NCBI GenBank assembly: GCA_934725425.1
Contig: CAKVAX010000002.1
Coordinates: 62,001 to 126,000 of the forward strand
DNA: 64,000 bases
Reading direction: 5' to 3'
Source of the DNA: an uncultured Eubacteriales bacterium
GTDB taxonomy: Bacteria > Bacillota > Clostridia > Oscillospirales > Acutalibacteraceae
Shown: positions 42,756 to 50,547 of the stretch, piece after piece
Position numbering within the stretch: the first letter of the stretch is position 1
How the letters are laid out: the number at the start of each line of letters is the position of its first letter
Translations under genes and position numbers: made by a program
The notes under the pieces: generated by a model
What the model saw: only the letters and a program-made list of their open reading frames with translations
Database searches by the model: none
Told to the model about the DNA's origin: nothing

Positions 42756-43046
42756 ATGGATGATTTAAAAATTTTAAGAGAAAAGATAGATATTATAGAT
42801 GATAAAATAATTAATCTTCTGGTTGAACGGTTCAAAGTAATTAAGGATGTATCTGAACTTAAGAAAAATAATAATATAGAAGTAATTCAGAAATCCCGCA
42901 TAAGTGAAATTGTAGAAAAGGCAAAAAACAAGGCTTTAAAAAATCAAATAGATCCGGCTATATTCGAAAAAATTTATTTAAATATCATTGATTCAGCTTG
43001 CAATTTAGAGAAAAAAATTATTGAAAATAAGAGCAGGAGAATTTAA
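42756..43046 (+). CDS. Chorismate mutase, AroQ class
   Basis: 96 residues, all helical. LKILREKIDIIDDKIINLLV and ERFKVIKDVSELKK at the N-terminus, followed by SRISEIVEKAKNKA, fit the AroQ chorismate mutase fold, which turns chorismate into prephenate for Phe and Tyr. The conserved Arg, Lys and Glu positions of the active site appear present. Its last base overlaps the ATG of the aroE-aroK gene. In some Bacillota such a domain is fused to DAHP synthase as an allosteric part, so the neighbour order is meaningful. Confidence 0.88.
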   Translation: MDDLKILREKIDIIDDKIINLLVERFKVIKDVSELKKNNNIEVIQKSRISEIVEKAKNKALKNQIDPAIFEKIYLNIIDSACNLEKKIIENKSRRI

Positions 43047-44287
43047 TGGAGTACGGATTGATAGGCGAAAATTTATCTCATAGTTTTTCTGAATTTATTC
43101 ATAGAGAATTTAATTTATATAATTACAAGCTGTATAATTTATCTGAAAATGAACTTGATACTATATTAAAATCAAGAAAATTCAAGGGTCTAAATATTAC
43201 GATACCTTATAAAAAAGCTGTAATTAAGTATTGCGATGTCCTTGATGAAACAGTTAAAAAAATAGGTAGCGCCAACACTCTTGTTATAAAAAATGATTAT
43301 TTGAAAGCTTATAATACCGACTATCTTGGGCTCAAATACACCGTGGATAGGTCAAATATTTTTTTAAAAAATAAAAAAGTTATGATATTAGGCAGCGGCG
43401 GTACCTCTCTTACAGCCAGAGCGTTGTCCGAAGATTTAGGCGCGAGCGAAATCATTACGGTTTCGAGGTCTTTGAACGAAAAAATAAATTATAGTAATAT
43501 TTACGATTATAATTTCGTTGATGTTATAATAAATACCACTCCTGTCGGAATGTACCCGAATAATTTGTGCGAACTTGTAGATGTCGGTAAATTCAAAAAT
43601 TTGAGCGGAGTAGTGGATGTCATATATAATCCTCTAAAATCCAAATTATTAATGAAGTCAAAAGAACTCAAAATTCCCATTGCCGGTGGGCTTCCGATGC
43701 TTGTAGCTCAGGCAAAAGCTTCGGCTGAAATTTTTTCCGGTGAAAAAATAGATAATGTGATTATTGAAAAAATTATAAAAAAATTATGTTTTAAAATTTC
43801 TAATGTAGTACTTGTAGGCATGCCCGGTTGCGGAAAAACCACCTTATCTAAAATAATTTCCGATAAGCTTTCAAAAAAGTTTATAGACACCGACCAAGAA
43901 ATTCAAAAATATTTTCAAGAAAAAATAAGTGAAATATTTGAAATATATGGTGAAGAAAAATTTAGAGAAGCTGAAATTGAAATAATAAAAAAATACGGAA
44001 AAGAAAATAATTTAGTTTTGTCTACAGGCGGCGGAGCGGTTATTAACAAAGAAAATTATTATTCTTTAAAGCAAAATTCTCGAATTTACTGGATAGAAAG
44101 AGATTTAAACAAATTGGATACCAAAAATCGTCCTCTTTCAAAAAATTTAAACGAAATTAAAAAAATATACGAATCACGAAAAATCATGTATAAAAACTTT
44201 AGCGACAAAATTATTTTCAATAACGAAAGACTTGAAGATGCGGCTCAAGAAATTTTGGAGGATTTTTATGAAAATATGGATTATTAA
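43046..44287 (+). CDS. aroE/aroK: Fused shikimate dehydrogenase and shikimate kinase
   Basis: 413 residues carrying two enzymes. Residues 1 to about 248 are shikimate dehydrogenase (step 4): GLIGENLSHSFSEFIH for shikimate binding, GLNITIPYKK with the catalytic Lys, KAYNTDYLG, and MILGSGGTSLTARAL as the NADP loop. Residues about 250-413 are shikimate kinase (step 5): Walker A GMPGCGKTTLSK, FIDTDQEI, the GEEKFREAE segment, and LSTGGGAV. The two halves join without a long linker. The gene order and the ATG overlap with neighbours support a single fused product. Confidence 0.92.
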   Translation: MEYGLIGENLSHSFSEFIHREFNLYNYKLYNLSENELDTILKSRKFKGLNITIPYKKAVIKYCDVLDETVKKIGSANTLVIKNDYLKAYNTDYLGLKYTVDRSNIFLKNKKVMILGSGGTSLTARALSEDLGASEIITVSRSLNEKINYSNIYDYNFVDVIINTTPVGMYPNNLCELVDVGKFKNLSGVVDVIYNPLKSKLLMKSKELKIPIAGGLPMLVAQAKASAEIFSGEKIDNVIIEKIIKKLCFKISNVVLVGMPGCGKTTLSKIISDKLSKKFIDTDQEIQKYFQEKISEIFEIYGEEKFREAEIEIIKKYGKENNLVLSTGGGAVINKENYYSLKQNSRIYWIERDLNKLDTKNRPLSKNLNEIKKIYESRKIMYKNFSDKIIFNNERLEDAAQEILEDFYENMDY

Positions 44288-44705
44288 CGGACCGAATATT
44301 AATATGCTTGGAATTAGAGAAAAAAATTATTACGGAGAAAATTCTTATGATTTTATGGTTGATTCTCTTAAAAAATTGGCTGATAAAAATGACATAGAAA
44401 TAGATTTTTATCAATCCAATCACGAAGGATGCTTGGTGGATAAAATTCAGGAAGCTTACTACAAAAAAATTGACGGCATCGTAATAAATCCTGCGGCCTA
44501 TACCCACACAAGCATAGCTATTTTAGATGCACTGAAAGCTGTCTCGATACCTACCGTGGAAGTGCACATTTCTGACATAAATAACCGAGATGAATTTCGC
44601 AAAAAATCTTTTATAAGTGAAGCTTGTAAGAAAGTGATAATAGGGAAAGGTTTAGCTGGGTATGAGGAGGCTGTTCTTTTTTTGAAAAATTTTTTGCATA
44701 AATAA
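44268..44705 (+). CDS. aroQ: 3-dehydroquinate dehydratase, type II
   Basis: 145 residues from the ATG at 44268 (GGAGG 6 bases upstream), overlapping the aroE/aroK end by 20 bases. It dehydrates 3-dehydroquinate, step 3. Signatures: IWIINGPNINMLGIREKNYY with the catalytic Tyr, FYQSNHEGCLVDKIQEA, IVINPAAYTHTSIAILDA and VEVHISDINNRDEFRKKS. Last gene of the operon. Confidence 0.94.
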   Translation: MKIWIINGPNINMLGIREKNYYGENSYDFMVDSLKKLADKNDIEIDFYQSNHEGCLVDKIQEAYYKKIDGIVINPAAYTHTSIAILDALKAVSIPTVEVHISDINNRDEFRKKSFISEACKKVIIGKGLAGYEEAVLFLKNFLHK

Positions 44706-44794
44706 AAATTGATTTTTTGAATATAAAAAAATTTCAAATTCTTATCCTAATTATGTCAAAAAAAAATTATTTTTACCATTTTGCACAAAACAGA

Positions 44795-44822
44795 TTGACA
44801 TTTATATAAATATATGTATAAT
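44795..44822 (+). promoter_or_regulatory. Strong sigma-A promoter
   Basis: TTGACA (44795-44800) and TATAAT (44817-44822) with a 16-base spacer, 75 bases before the small helical protein gene at 44897. Consensus boxes suggest high expression. Confidence 0.8.
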
Positions 44823-44896
44823 ATAAATAGGGTTAATAGTTTGGATTCACACAAAATTATTGATCTTGAATATTTATTATACAAGGAGTGGTAAAA

Positions 44897-45286
44897 ATGA
44901 TGTCAACAAAGCAAAAATCAGAAATCATAAGAATTATCAACGATATTGAAGTTGAAAATATGAGTGCATCTAAATTTTCAAGATATAGTAAAAATTTAAA
45001 GAAAAAATTCGACGACATATCCGAAGGTTGTGACCAACATACTAAAAGTGCACTTTTACAACTGCGCCTATTTATAACGGTTAGTCTACCGGATAAGTTA
45101 TATGAACACGGAATCGGCCAATTCTTAGACCAAGAAAAAAGAAAAGAAGGTCTGAAGGAATTAGAGAATGAAAGATTAAAGAAGGTTTTAAACGAAGTAA
45201 AAGAGAGCGACGAACTGGAGGATATGGCTGGAAAAATAGAATTGGCACTCAAATCTAAAATAAAAGAATTTGGAAACATAAAATAA
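44897..45286 (+). CDS. Small charged helical protein, unknown
   Basis: 129 residues from the ATG at 44897, 8 bases after AAGGAG; a GTG at 44888 is too close. The sequence is rich in Lys, Glu and Leu with heptad-like stretches (DQEKRKEGLKELENERLKKV) and no signal peptide, so a cytoplasmic coiled-coil protein is likely. No family is recognised. It has its own strong promoter and terminator, which argues that it is a real, well-expressed gene. Confidence 0.6.
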   Translation: MMSTKQKSEIIRIINDIEVENMSASKFSRYSKNLKKKFDDISEGCDQHTKSALLQLRLFITVSLPDKLYEHGIGQFLDQEKRKEGLKELENERLKKVLNEVKESDELEDMAGKIELALKSKIKEFGNIK

Positions 45287-45291
45287 AATTT

Positions 45292-45323
45292 ATCCCCACC
45301 GAATGTAGGGTGGGGAATTTTTA
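45292..45323 (+). terminator. Terminator of the small helical protein gene
   Basis: CCCCACC and GGTGGGG form a stem followed by AATTTTTAT. Confidence 0.8.
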
Positions 45324-45331
45324 TATATAGA

Positions 45332-45366
45332 AAACCACACAATTTCTTGTGTGGTTAATTTTTTTA
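45332..45366. terminator. Hairpin between convergent genes
   Basis: ACCACACAA and TTGTGTGGT form a 9-bp stem with a 4-base loop and TAATTTTTTT on the plus side. It lies at the 3' end of the minus-strand TPM gene as well. Confidence 0.7.
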
Positions 45367-46164
45367 AAATTTTCCTCCTCCGCCGCCATGAGTTGTCCCT
45401 GATGAACTTTGGTGAGTACTGCTTCCTGAATTTTCTTCTTTAGGCTTAGCGGTTCGGCTTATTCTGCTAAATATAAACATTTCATTGCTATTTGTGATAT
45501 TTAAGCTGTCTTTATCTACGTAATCGTTAGCTCGAGCTTTACTTTTTACAGTCTTTAATTGGGATTTCATCACTCCTCCTACAATAAATGCAATGGCCAC
45601 TCCTATTCCAACTGAAATTAAAATTTCCAGTACTATTTTAAAAGGCTTTTTCGGAAGATTTTTCTTGTCAAAAGGTTTACCTGTTTTTGCCTGAGTAATG
45701 AATTCATCGCATAAATCCGCATAAGTTTCAAATGCTTTTGAATATTCCGCATCTTTTAAATACGTTTTGATTTCATTTCCGATATATTCAATCCCTGCAT
45801 CTGTAAAGGCGGTTATTCCGAATCCACATGTCGAAATGTACCAGTCACGTTCTTCCATGTTAATCAGTAGCAATACTCCGCTTTTGTCATCGCCTATACC
45901 GTAATTATTATAATCATAAAAATCATCGGCGTATTCAGTTGTTGTTTTACCTTCCAAAGTGTTTGTGCTTAAAATTACTACGTCACATTCCTGATTTTGG
46001 CTGATAGAATCAAGTTTAGATTCCAACGAAGATTTTTCGGAATCGCTTAAGAGGGAAGCGTTATCAATCAATCGTGAAGGGTGACTTTGCGCATCTATAA
46101 AAACCATTCCCATGCATATAAAAGCCACGATAAACAGCAAGGACATTATTTTTCTTTTCATCAT
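45364..46164 (-). CDS. TPM-domain membrane protein (YgcG/YdjH-like)
   Basis: 266 residues from the ATG at 46164 (AAGGA 10 bases upstream). Signal peptide about 4-25, then a TPM domain (about 30-155): LIDNASLLSDSEKSSLESKL, CDVVILSTNTLEG, YADDFYDYNNYGIGDDKSGV and LLINMEERDWYISTCGFG. A transmembrane helix (about 185-205) follows, and the tail ends in a Ser/His/Gly-rich GGGGGKF typical of YgcG-like proteins. With the zinc-ribbon and SPFH genes upstream it matches the set YdjG-YdjH-YdjI of Bacillus subtilis, a membrane module linked to PspA-type envelope stress. Confidence 0.8.
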   Translation of the reverse strand: MMKRKIMSLLFIVAFICMGMVFIDAQSHPSRLIDNASLLSDSEKSSLESKLDSISQNQECDVVILSTNTLEGKTTTEYADDFYDYNNYGIGDDKSGVLLLINMEERDWYISTCGFGITAFTDAGIEYIGNEIKTYLKDAEYSKAFETYADLCDEFITQAKTGKPFDKKNLPKKPFKIVLEILISVGIGVAIAFIVGGVMKSQLKTVKSKARANDYVDKDSLNITNSNEMFIFSRISRTAKPKEENSGSSTHQSSSGTTHGGGGGKF

Positions 46165-46179
46165 CGGTATCACTTCCTT

Positions 46180-47268
46180 CTATAGCAAATTGGTAAGAAG
46201 TATCAATAAGTAAATTATTATACTTCCAATTCCTGAAGTCGCTCCGACCAGCCCCCAGTACTTTGCTTTATCCATAGGAAGATCACCCACAAATTTTCCT
46301 GTTTGACCGTTCATGGCGAATGTATATTTTTTCCCGTGCCATGAAGTATTTAATATCCAAACCGGGTATAAAGCATATTTTGATGTGCCATTTGTCAGGC
46401 GTATACTGGTGCTTTCCGGTACTACAGTTGAAAATCCTTTTACTGTCGAGGCAAAGCTGTCTTCAGTGGTACGTTTAACTCGTTCATTAGCTCTATTTAC
46501 ACTTTTTTCGGCTGTCACATCATATCTATCCGACATATACCCCGCAAGATATGCGGTTTGAAAATCCACAGAATCCGAAAAATTAAAAGGTTCGATGGAT
46601 TCCATTAGTTCGTCATCCATTTTAGATGAACCATCTACCGGTAAATTTGAAAATTTTAAATTTCCTTCGCGCAAAACAGAATAAAAATTCGTCTGAGTAT
46701 AGATGTAATTATCATCTGCCCAAGTGTGAATTCGGGTTGCACGATACCTTATATCGGCGTCTGCCTGTCCTTTAAATAGCCAGAACGGAACGTATATTCC
46801 TTTGATTTCGTCTATGTGATTTTCGTCTTTAAATATTTTCGGAAGCAAAAATTTTCCCTTTAGATGTTTTGAAAGTCCTTCTTTGGCGGCTTTCTTATCG
46901 AGTTTGAAAGGAATTATATAATCCGGTTTCAAATCTCCCGCAAAATTGCCCATAATTACCACAGGATTGTCGCAAAACGGACACTTAGTAGAGGCTGTGG
47001 TTTTGTCGCCGATTATTTCTCCTCCGCAAGATTTACAAACATAAACTTTCATATTTTCGATTTCGTTTTCACTCCACGTGGAGCTGGATTCAACTGACCA
47101 CTTTAATTCATCCGGCTTTTTGTTTTTTAATTCTTCGTCATATTTTTTGAGTGTTTCCATTTCAAATTCACTATCACAATACGGACATTTCATTTTTTGG
47201 ATAGAGCTGTCAAAAGTAATAGCTCCGCCACAGCACGGGCATTTGTATTCATTTAAATTTTCTGACAT
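46180..47268 (-). CDS. Zinc-ribbon membrane protein, YdjG-like
   Basis: 362 residues, AGGTGAT upstream. Two zinc ribbons at the N-terminus (YKCPCCGGAI...KCPYCDSEF and YVCKSCGGEI...KCPFCDNPVV, about residues 7-105). A large central domain holds IIPFKLDKKAAKEGL and YVPFWLFKGQADADIRY. A C-terminal part with LYPVWILNTSWHGKKYTFAM is followed by a transmembrane helix (about 338-358). It matches the YdjG-type protein of the Bacillus YdjFGHI system. It lies between the SPFH and TPM genes, 30 and 15 bases apart, so the three form one operon. Confidence 0.78.
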   Translation of the reverse strand: MSENLNEYKCPCCGGAITFDSSIQKMKCPYCDSEFEMETLKKYDEELKNKKPDELKWSVESSSTWSENEIENMKVYVCKSCGGEIIGDKTTASTKCPFCDNPVVIMGNFAGDLKPDYIIPFKLDKKAAKEGLSKHLKGKFLLPKIFKDENHIDEIKGIYVPFWLFKGQADADIRYRATRIHTWADDNYIYTQTNFYSVLREGNLKFSNLPVDGSSKMDDELMESIEPFNFSDSVDFQTAYLAGYMSDRYDVTAEKSVNRANERVKRTTEDSFASTVKGFSTVVPESTSIRLTNGTSKYALYPVWILNTSWHGKKYTFAMNGQTGKFVGDLPMDKAKYWGLVGATSGIGSIIIYLLILLTNLL

Positions 47269-47298
47269 GGAATCACCTGCCTTTTTAATTATTATTTG

Positions 47299-48579
47299 CT
47301 ATAATTGCTTTCCGCAGTTTGGACAAAATTTAGGTAAAGGCCTTCCTTCAAATGGTTTCCAGCCACAATTTGGGCATTTTTCGGAGGTTTGTGGAGAAAC
47401 GAAAGGTTTTCCACAGTTTTGACAGAATTTTCCAACATTTTCCGAACCACATTCACATTTCCACGAAGATGAGGAAGAAGGGCGAGCTTTTCCGCAGTTT
47501 TGACAAAACTTACCTGTAGATGTAGCTCCGCATTCACATTTCCAGCTGTTCGAATTGTTGCCATTTTCACTTTGTTGATTCATTGCAAAGAGATTATTGG
47601 TGTTTACTCCGCCGGCATTTTGCGCCATTCCCATTCCCAAAAATCCTGTCATAGCACCGTTTGAATTTGAAGCCGCAGCTTTCATGGCGTCAGCTTGGGC
47701 TCCTACCAAAGTTGCTGCTGCCATTCCCGGATTTCTCATAATAGCGCTCTTTTGGGCTTGTTTTATTATTTCGGAGTCTTCGTCCGGCAATGTGATAGGA
47801 TTCATAGCAATCGAAACAATCGCCAGTCCTCGAAGTTCTGTCCATTTTTTTGTAAGCACTTCATTCATCGCACTCGCAAGTTCTTCGGCATGGCCGGGTA
47901 GTGCGCTGGGTCTTACTCCAAGCTCAGAAATTTTTGCAAATGCCGGTTGAAGAGCACTTATAAATTCTGTTTTTAATTGACCGTCTATTTCTTCACGAGT
48001 GTACTCTTTTTCAACATTTCCGCATACATTTGTATAGAATAAAAGAGGATTTACGATTTTGTAAGAGTATATGCCTGAACATCTTACCGAAACATCAATG
48101 TCCAATCCTATATTTTTATCCACCACTCTAAACGGAATCGGGTTAGGAGTCCCAAATTTATTATCAACAAGCTCTTTGGTGTTGAAATAATAAACTCTTT
48201 GATCCTTTCCGGTATCTCCGCCGTAGGTGAATCTTTTCCCGATGGTTTTAAAAGTTTCTATAATGGACTTGCTCAATTTTCCGTTAAAAATACTTGGCTC
48301 ACTTGAAGTATCATAAGTAAATTCTCCCGGCTCGGCGCATATTTCCACAATTTTTCCTTGCTCTACAATCATCATGCATTGCCCGTCCGCAACAGCAATC
48401 CCTGAACCGTTAGATATTATATTATCGTGCCCTTTGGTGTTTGATGATCTTCCTCCGATTTTTTTCTGACCTCTGACCATCATCGTGTTTTTATCCATGG
48501 CTTCGCAGTAAAAGAACTCTTTCCATTGGTCTGCCAAAGTTCCGCCTACGGCTCCGAGTCCCGCTTTAATTAATCCCAT
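47299..48579 (-). CDS. SPFH-domain protein with C-terminal zinc ribbons, YdjI-like
   Basis: 426 residues from the ATG at 48579 (AAAGGAG upstream). Residues about 1-320 are an SPFH/virion-core-like domain of the YdjI type: GLGAVGGTLADQWKEFFYC, GQCMMIVEQGKIVEICAEPG and ALQPAFAKISELGVRPSALP. A linker follows, then three Cys-rich ribbons (about 350-426): WKCECGATSTGKFCQNCGKA, WKCECGSENVGKFCQNCGKP and CPNCGWKPF...KFCPNCGKQL. In Bacillus the YdjI protein is brought to the membrane by YdjG/YdjH and cooperates with the PspA-like YdjF. No pspA gene is seen in this window. First gene of the operon. Confidence 0.8.
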   Translation of the reverse strand: MGLIKAGLGAVGGTLADQWKEFFYCEAMDKNTMMVRGQKKIGGRSSNTKGHDNIISNGSGIAVADGQCMMIVEQGKIVEICAEPGEFTYDTSSEPSIFNGKLSKSIIETFKTIGKRFTYGGDTGKDQRVYYFNTKELVDNKFGTPNPIPFRVVDKNIGLDIDVSVRCSGIYSYKIVNPLLFYTNVCGNVEKEYTREEIDGQLKTEFISALQPAFAKISELGVRPSALPGHAEELASAMNEVLTKKWTELRGLAIVSIAMNPITLPDEDSEIIKQAQKSAIMRNPGMAAATLVGAQADAMKAAASNSNGAMTGFLGMGMAQNAGGVNTNNLFAMNQQSENGNNSNSWKCECGATSTGKFCQNCGKARPSSSSSWKCECGSENVGKFCQNCGKPFVSPQTSEKCPNCGWKPFEGRPLPKFCPNCGKQL

Positions 48580-48635
48580 AAAAATTTCTCCTTTCAAAAA
48601 TTGTATTATTTCAAAAATATATATTTACAACTTTC

Positions 48636-48681
48636 GAAGTTTTATTAAAGGTCTTAAACTCATTAATAAAACTTCTTTTTT
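48636..48681 (+). other. Hairpin with T-run in a minus-strand intergenic region
   Basis: GAAGTTTTATT and AATAAAACTTC form an 11-bp perfect stem with an 18-base loop, followed by TTTTTTAT on the plus strand. The flanking genes are on the minus strand, where it lacks a U-run, so it could be a minus-strand leader structure or the end of an unseen plus-strand transcript. Confidence 0.45.
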
Positions 48682-48691
48682 ATATTTTCCA

Positions 48692-49243
48692 TCATTTAAG
48701 TTCAATTTTTCTGACAATTTCTTCAGCTTCAGCGCTTTCTTTAAATTCCTTACCTGCAACAACAATCTTGAATACTTCATTAGAATTTGAAACGTATCTA
48801 TAGATATCAGATTCTACGCCATTTACATAAGTGCTGATTTTAACCATTTTCTTATTTCCGTATTCTAATTCCGAAACAGGGGACTGAGAATATTTAGCGG
48901 AGTCTTTTATAAAATCCTCTTTCATTTTTTCGAAAGAATAAGTTCCGTCGGTGTTTTTATCTACGCCATATACTCCGTTTTTCAAAGTTTCTACAGAAAC
49001 ATACTTCTCCGGCGCTTTTTGAATTAAGATACTGGGCTTGTGATATTTGGTGTCTTTTTCAATACTGTAAGTGTTTTCTAAAGTGACTTTTATATTGCCG
49101 TTTTCTACAGTTTGAGTTGTATCTTTTACTGAAAGCGTACCGGTGCTGTCCGGATTTTTGTTATCTGTATTTGAGCACCCGCAGGAAATTGTACATATCA
49201 ACAATGTTGACGAAAATAGAATAAGATATTTTTTATAATTCAT
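48692..49243 (-). CDS. Lipoprotein of unknown function
   Basis: 183 residues, AGTAGG upstream. MNYKKYLILFSSTLLICTI followed by SCGCSN is a lipoprotein signal with Cys near residue 21-23. The mature domain contains VSVETLKNGVYG, MKEDFIKDSAKYSQSPVSEL and VYRYVSNSNEVFKIVV-like strands, ending in IVRKIELK. It shares size, end motif (KIELK / TIELKAN) and secondary-structure pattern with the next gene, so the two may be paralogues. No enzyme motif is visible. It follows the other lipoprotein gene by 11 bases. Confidence 0.6.
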   Translation of the reverse strand: MNYKKYLILFSSTLLICTISCGCSNTDNKNPDSTGTLSVKDTTQTVENGNIKVTLENTYSIEKDTKYHKPSILIQKAPEKYVSVETLKNGVYGVDKNTDGTYSFEKMKEDFIKDSAKYSQSPVSELEYGNKKMVKISTYVNGVESDIYRYVSNSNEVFKIVVAGKEFKESAEAEEIVRKIELK

Positions 49244-49254
49244 ACTAAACCTAC

Positions 49255-49776
49255 TTAATTAGCTTTTAGCTCAATGGTATTAAATATTTCTTTCATTTCG
49301 TCTGAGTTAAAAACTTTTTCAACATCTTCTTTTTCGTAACCTTCTTTTGTCGAATAAATATGAAAATCAGCATAATATTTATCGTTAATAGGAAGGCAAA
49401 GTTCATATCGATTATACGGAGAATAATAGTATGAAATTCCCGAAATTTTATTAAATGTTACTTCAGTATAATCTTCGTTGGATGATTTTCTTTCTTTTAC
49501 TTTATTAAAATCTTCACTCGAAGATATACTCATGATGTCAACTGCAATCTTGTATTTGTCGAATATCCATATGGCATTTTCTGCGCTTGTGCGTAGATCT
49601 TTGGAATCGGTTGAATAATTGCACTCCAATTCTTCGGGATACTTAAACGAAATGCTTGTTTTTGTTTTTTCATCTTCGTAATCTGTTGTTTTTAATTTTT
49701 TTCCGCATCCTGCAATCAATACTACTCCGGCTACCATTGCTGAGATTAACCCTACATGTTTAAAAAATTTTTTCAT
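49255..49776 (-). CDS. Lipoprotein of unknown function
   Basis: 173 residues from the ATG at 49776, with GAGGAGG 8 bases upstream. MKKFFKHVGLISAMVAGVVL followed by IAGCGKK is a clear lipobox. The mature part begins TSISFKYPEELECNY and ends FNTIELKAN, a pattern of small PsbP/LpqN-like lipoproteins that I cannot assign firmly. First gene of a two-gene operon with the next lipoprotein. Confidence 0.6.
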   Translation of the reverse strand: MKKFFKHVGLISAMVAGVVLIAGCGKKLKTTDYEDEKTKTSISFKYPEELECNYSTDSKDLRTSAENAIWIFDKYKIAVDIMSISSSEDFNKVKERKSSNEDYTEVTFNKISGISYYYSPYNRYELCLPINDKYYADFHIYSTKEGYEKEDVEKVFNSDEMKEIFNTIELKAN

Positions 49777-49972
49777 AATTAAAATTCCTCCTCGCATTTA
49801 ATACAAGTCTCGTGTCAATTATACTCTTTTTACGAAAACTATGCAACATACACCAACTTAAAATTATATTAATAATTATTTTGTTGTATTATTACGAATG
49901 GCTTGGTTTTGAATAAAATAAATCCCCGTGCCGATAATATATGAAGAATTTTATATAAAAGGGGATTAATTA

Positions 49973-50143
49973 GTGAACTTTTTTGAAAAGGATAAAAAAT
50001 TAAAGCAAAGAAATCAAAATCAGAAAGACAGTTTTAAAGAGCTATCGAATTCAATCGAACATACCTGTATGAAAAATTGCATTGAAAATACTTTTTTGAA
50101 CAATATTAAATTAAAAAATAAAAATGGCACACCTTACAAATAA
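49973..50143 (+). CDS. Small ORF, 56 residues, with a possibly sequestered ribosome binding site
   Basis: GTG start with AAAAGGGG upstream; product MNFFEKDKKLKQRNQNQKD continuing to CMKNCIEN and ending TPYK. It is basic, polar and has two Cys. The ribosome binding site lies in the 3' arm of a hairpin (AATCCCC at 49921 with GGGGATT at 49961). The stop codon lies inside the hairpin that terminates rnpB on the other strand. No family is recognised. It could be a real regulated small protein or a chance frame. Confidence 0.35.
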   Translation: MNFFEKDKKLKQRNQNQKDSFKELSNSIEHTCMKNCIENTFLNNIKLKNKNGTPYK

Positions 50144-50150
50144 GGTGTGC
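50108..50150 (-). terminator. Terminator of RNase P RNA
   Basis: GCACACCTTA and TAAGGTGTGC form a 10-bp stem with a 4-base loop; on the minus strand it is followed by CATTTTTATTTTTTAA. Confidence 0.85.
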
Positions 50151-50159
50151 TTACTATTT

Positions 50160-50494
50160 GGAAAGTAGACCGATAAGCCGAATTCTGTCGAGAGTAATCA
50201 TCTATCTTGGCCAAGTGTTGCCACACTGGCTCAGTGCCACCCTTTTTGCGCCGAGCAAGCGCATTTTTACCAAACAGGTGTTGCTCCGACTAGGGTTTAC
50301 ATGGCCATATAGTCTCCTATATGCCGGTGAGCTCTTACCTCGCCATTTCATCCTTACCCGATTAAAAAACGGGCGGTATATTTCTGTTGCACTTTCCCTA
50401 AGGTCGCCCTCGGCGGTCGTTAACCGTTAGTCTGCTCTTTGGAGCTCGGACTTTCCTCATGCAGCTAAACTGCACGCGATTACTTAGTCTACTT
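50160..50494 (-). ncRNA. rnpB: RNase P RNA component
   Basis: About 335 bases on the minus strand with the conserved cores of bacterial RNase P RNA: GAGGAAAGTCCGAGCTCC (P4/J region near the 5' end), ACAGAAATATACCGCC, GGATGAAATGGCGAGGTAAG with AGCTCACCGG, and AATTCGGCTTATCGG close to the 3' end. The 5' and 3' ends (AAGTAGAC and GTCTACTT) pair as helix P1. It is the catalytic RNA that trims tRNA precursors. The layout looks like the A-type RNA. Ends are approximate by a few bases. Confidence 0.93.
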
Positions 50495-50500
50495 GAGTTC

Positions 50501-50529
50501 ATTATATCAAATTTAAAAGGCTTTTTCAA
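50501..50529 (-). promoter_or_regulatory. Promoter of RNase P RNA
   Basis: On the minus strand TTGAAA (50529-50524) and TATAAT (50506-50501) with a 17-base spacer, placing the transcription start at about the mature 5' end. Confidence 0.85.
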
Positions 50530-50547
50530 ATCTCTTTTTGACTAAAC

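Noticed and set aside
44801..44822. AT-rich stretch near 44801 as a second microsatellite switch
   Set aside because: The alternating tract is short and interrupted, and the spacer is already a normal 16 bases.
46313..46561. Plus-strand open frames opposite the YdjG/YdjI-like genes (also 47078-47950)
   Set aside because: Antisense shadows of long, well-matched minus-strand genes.
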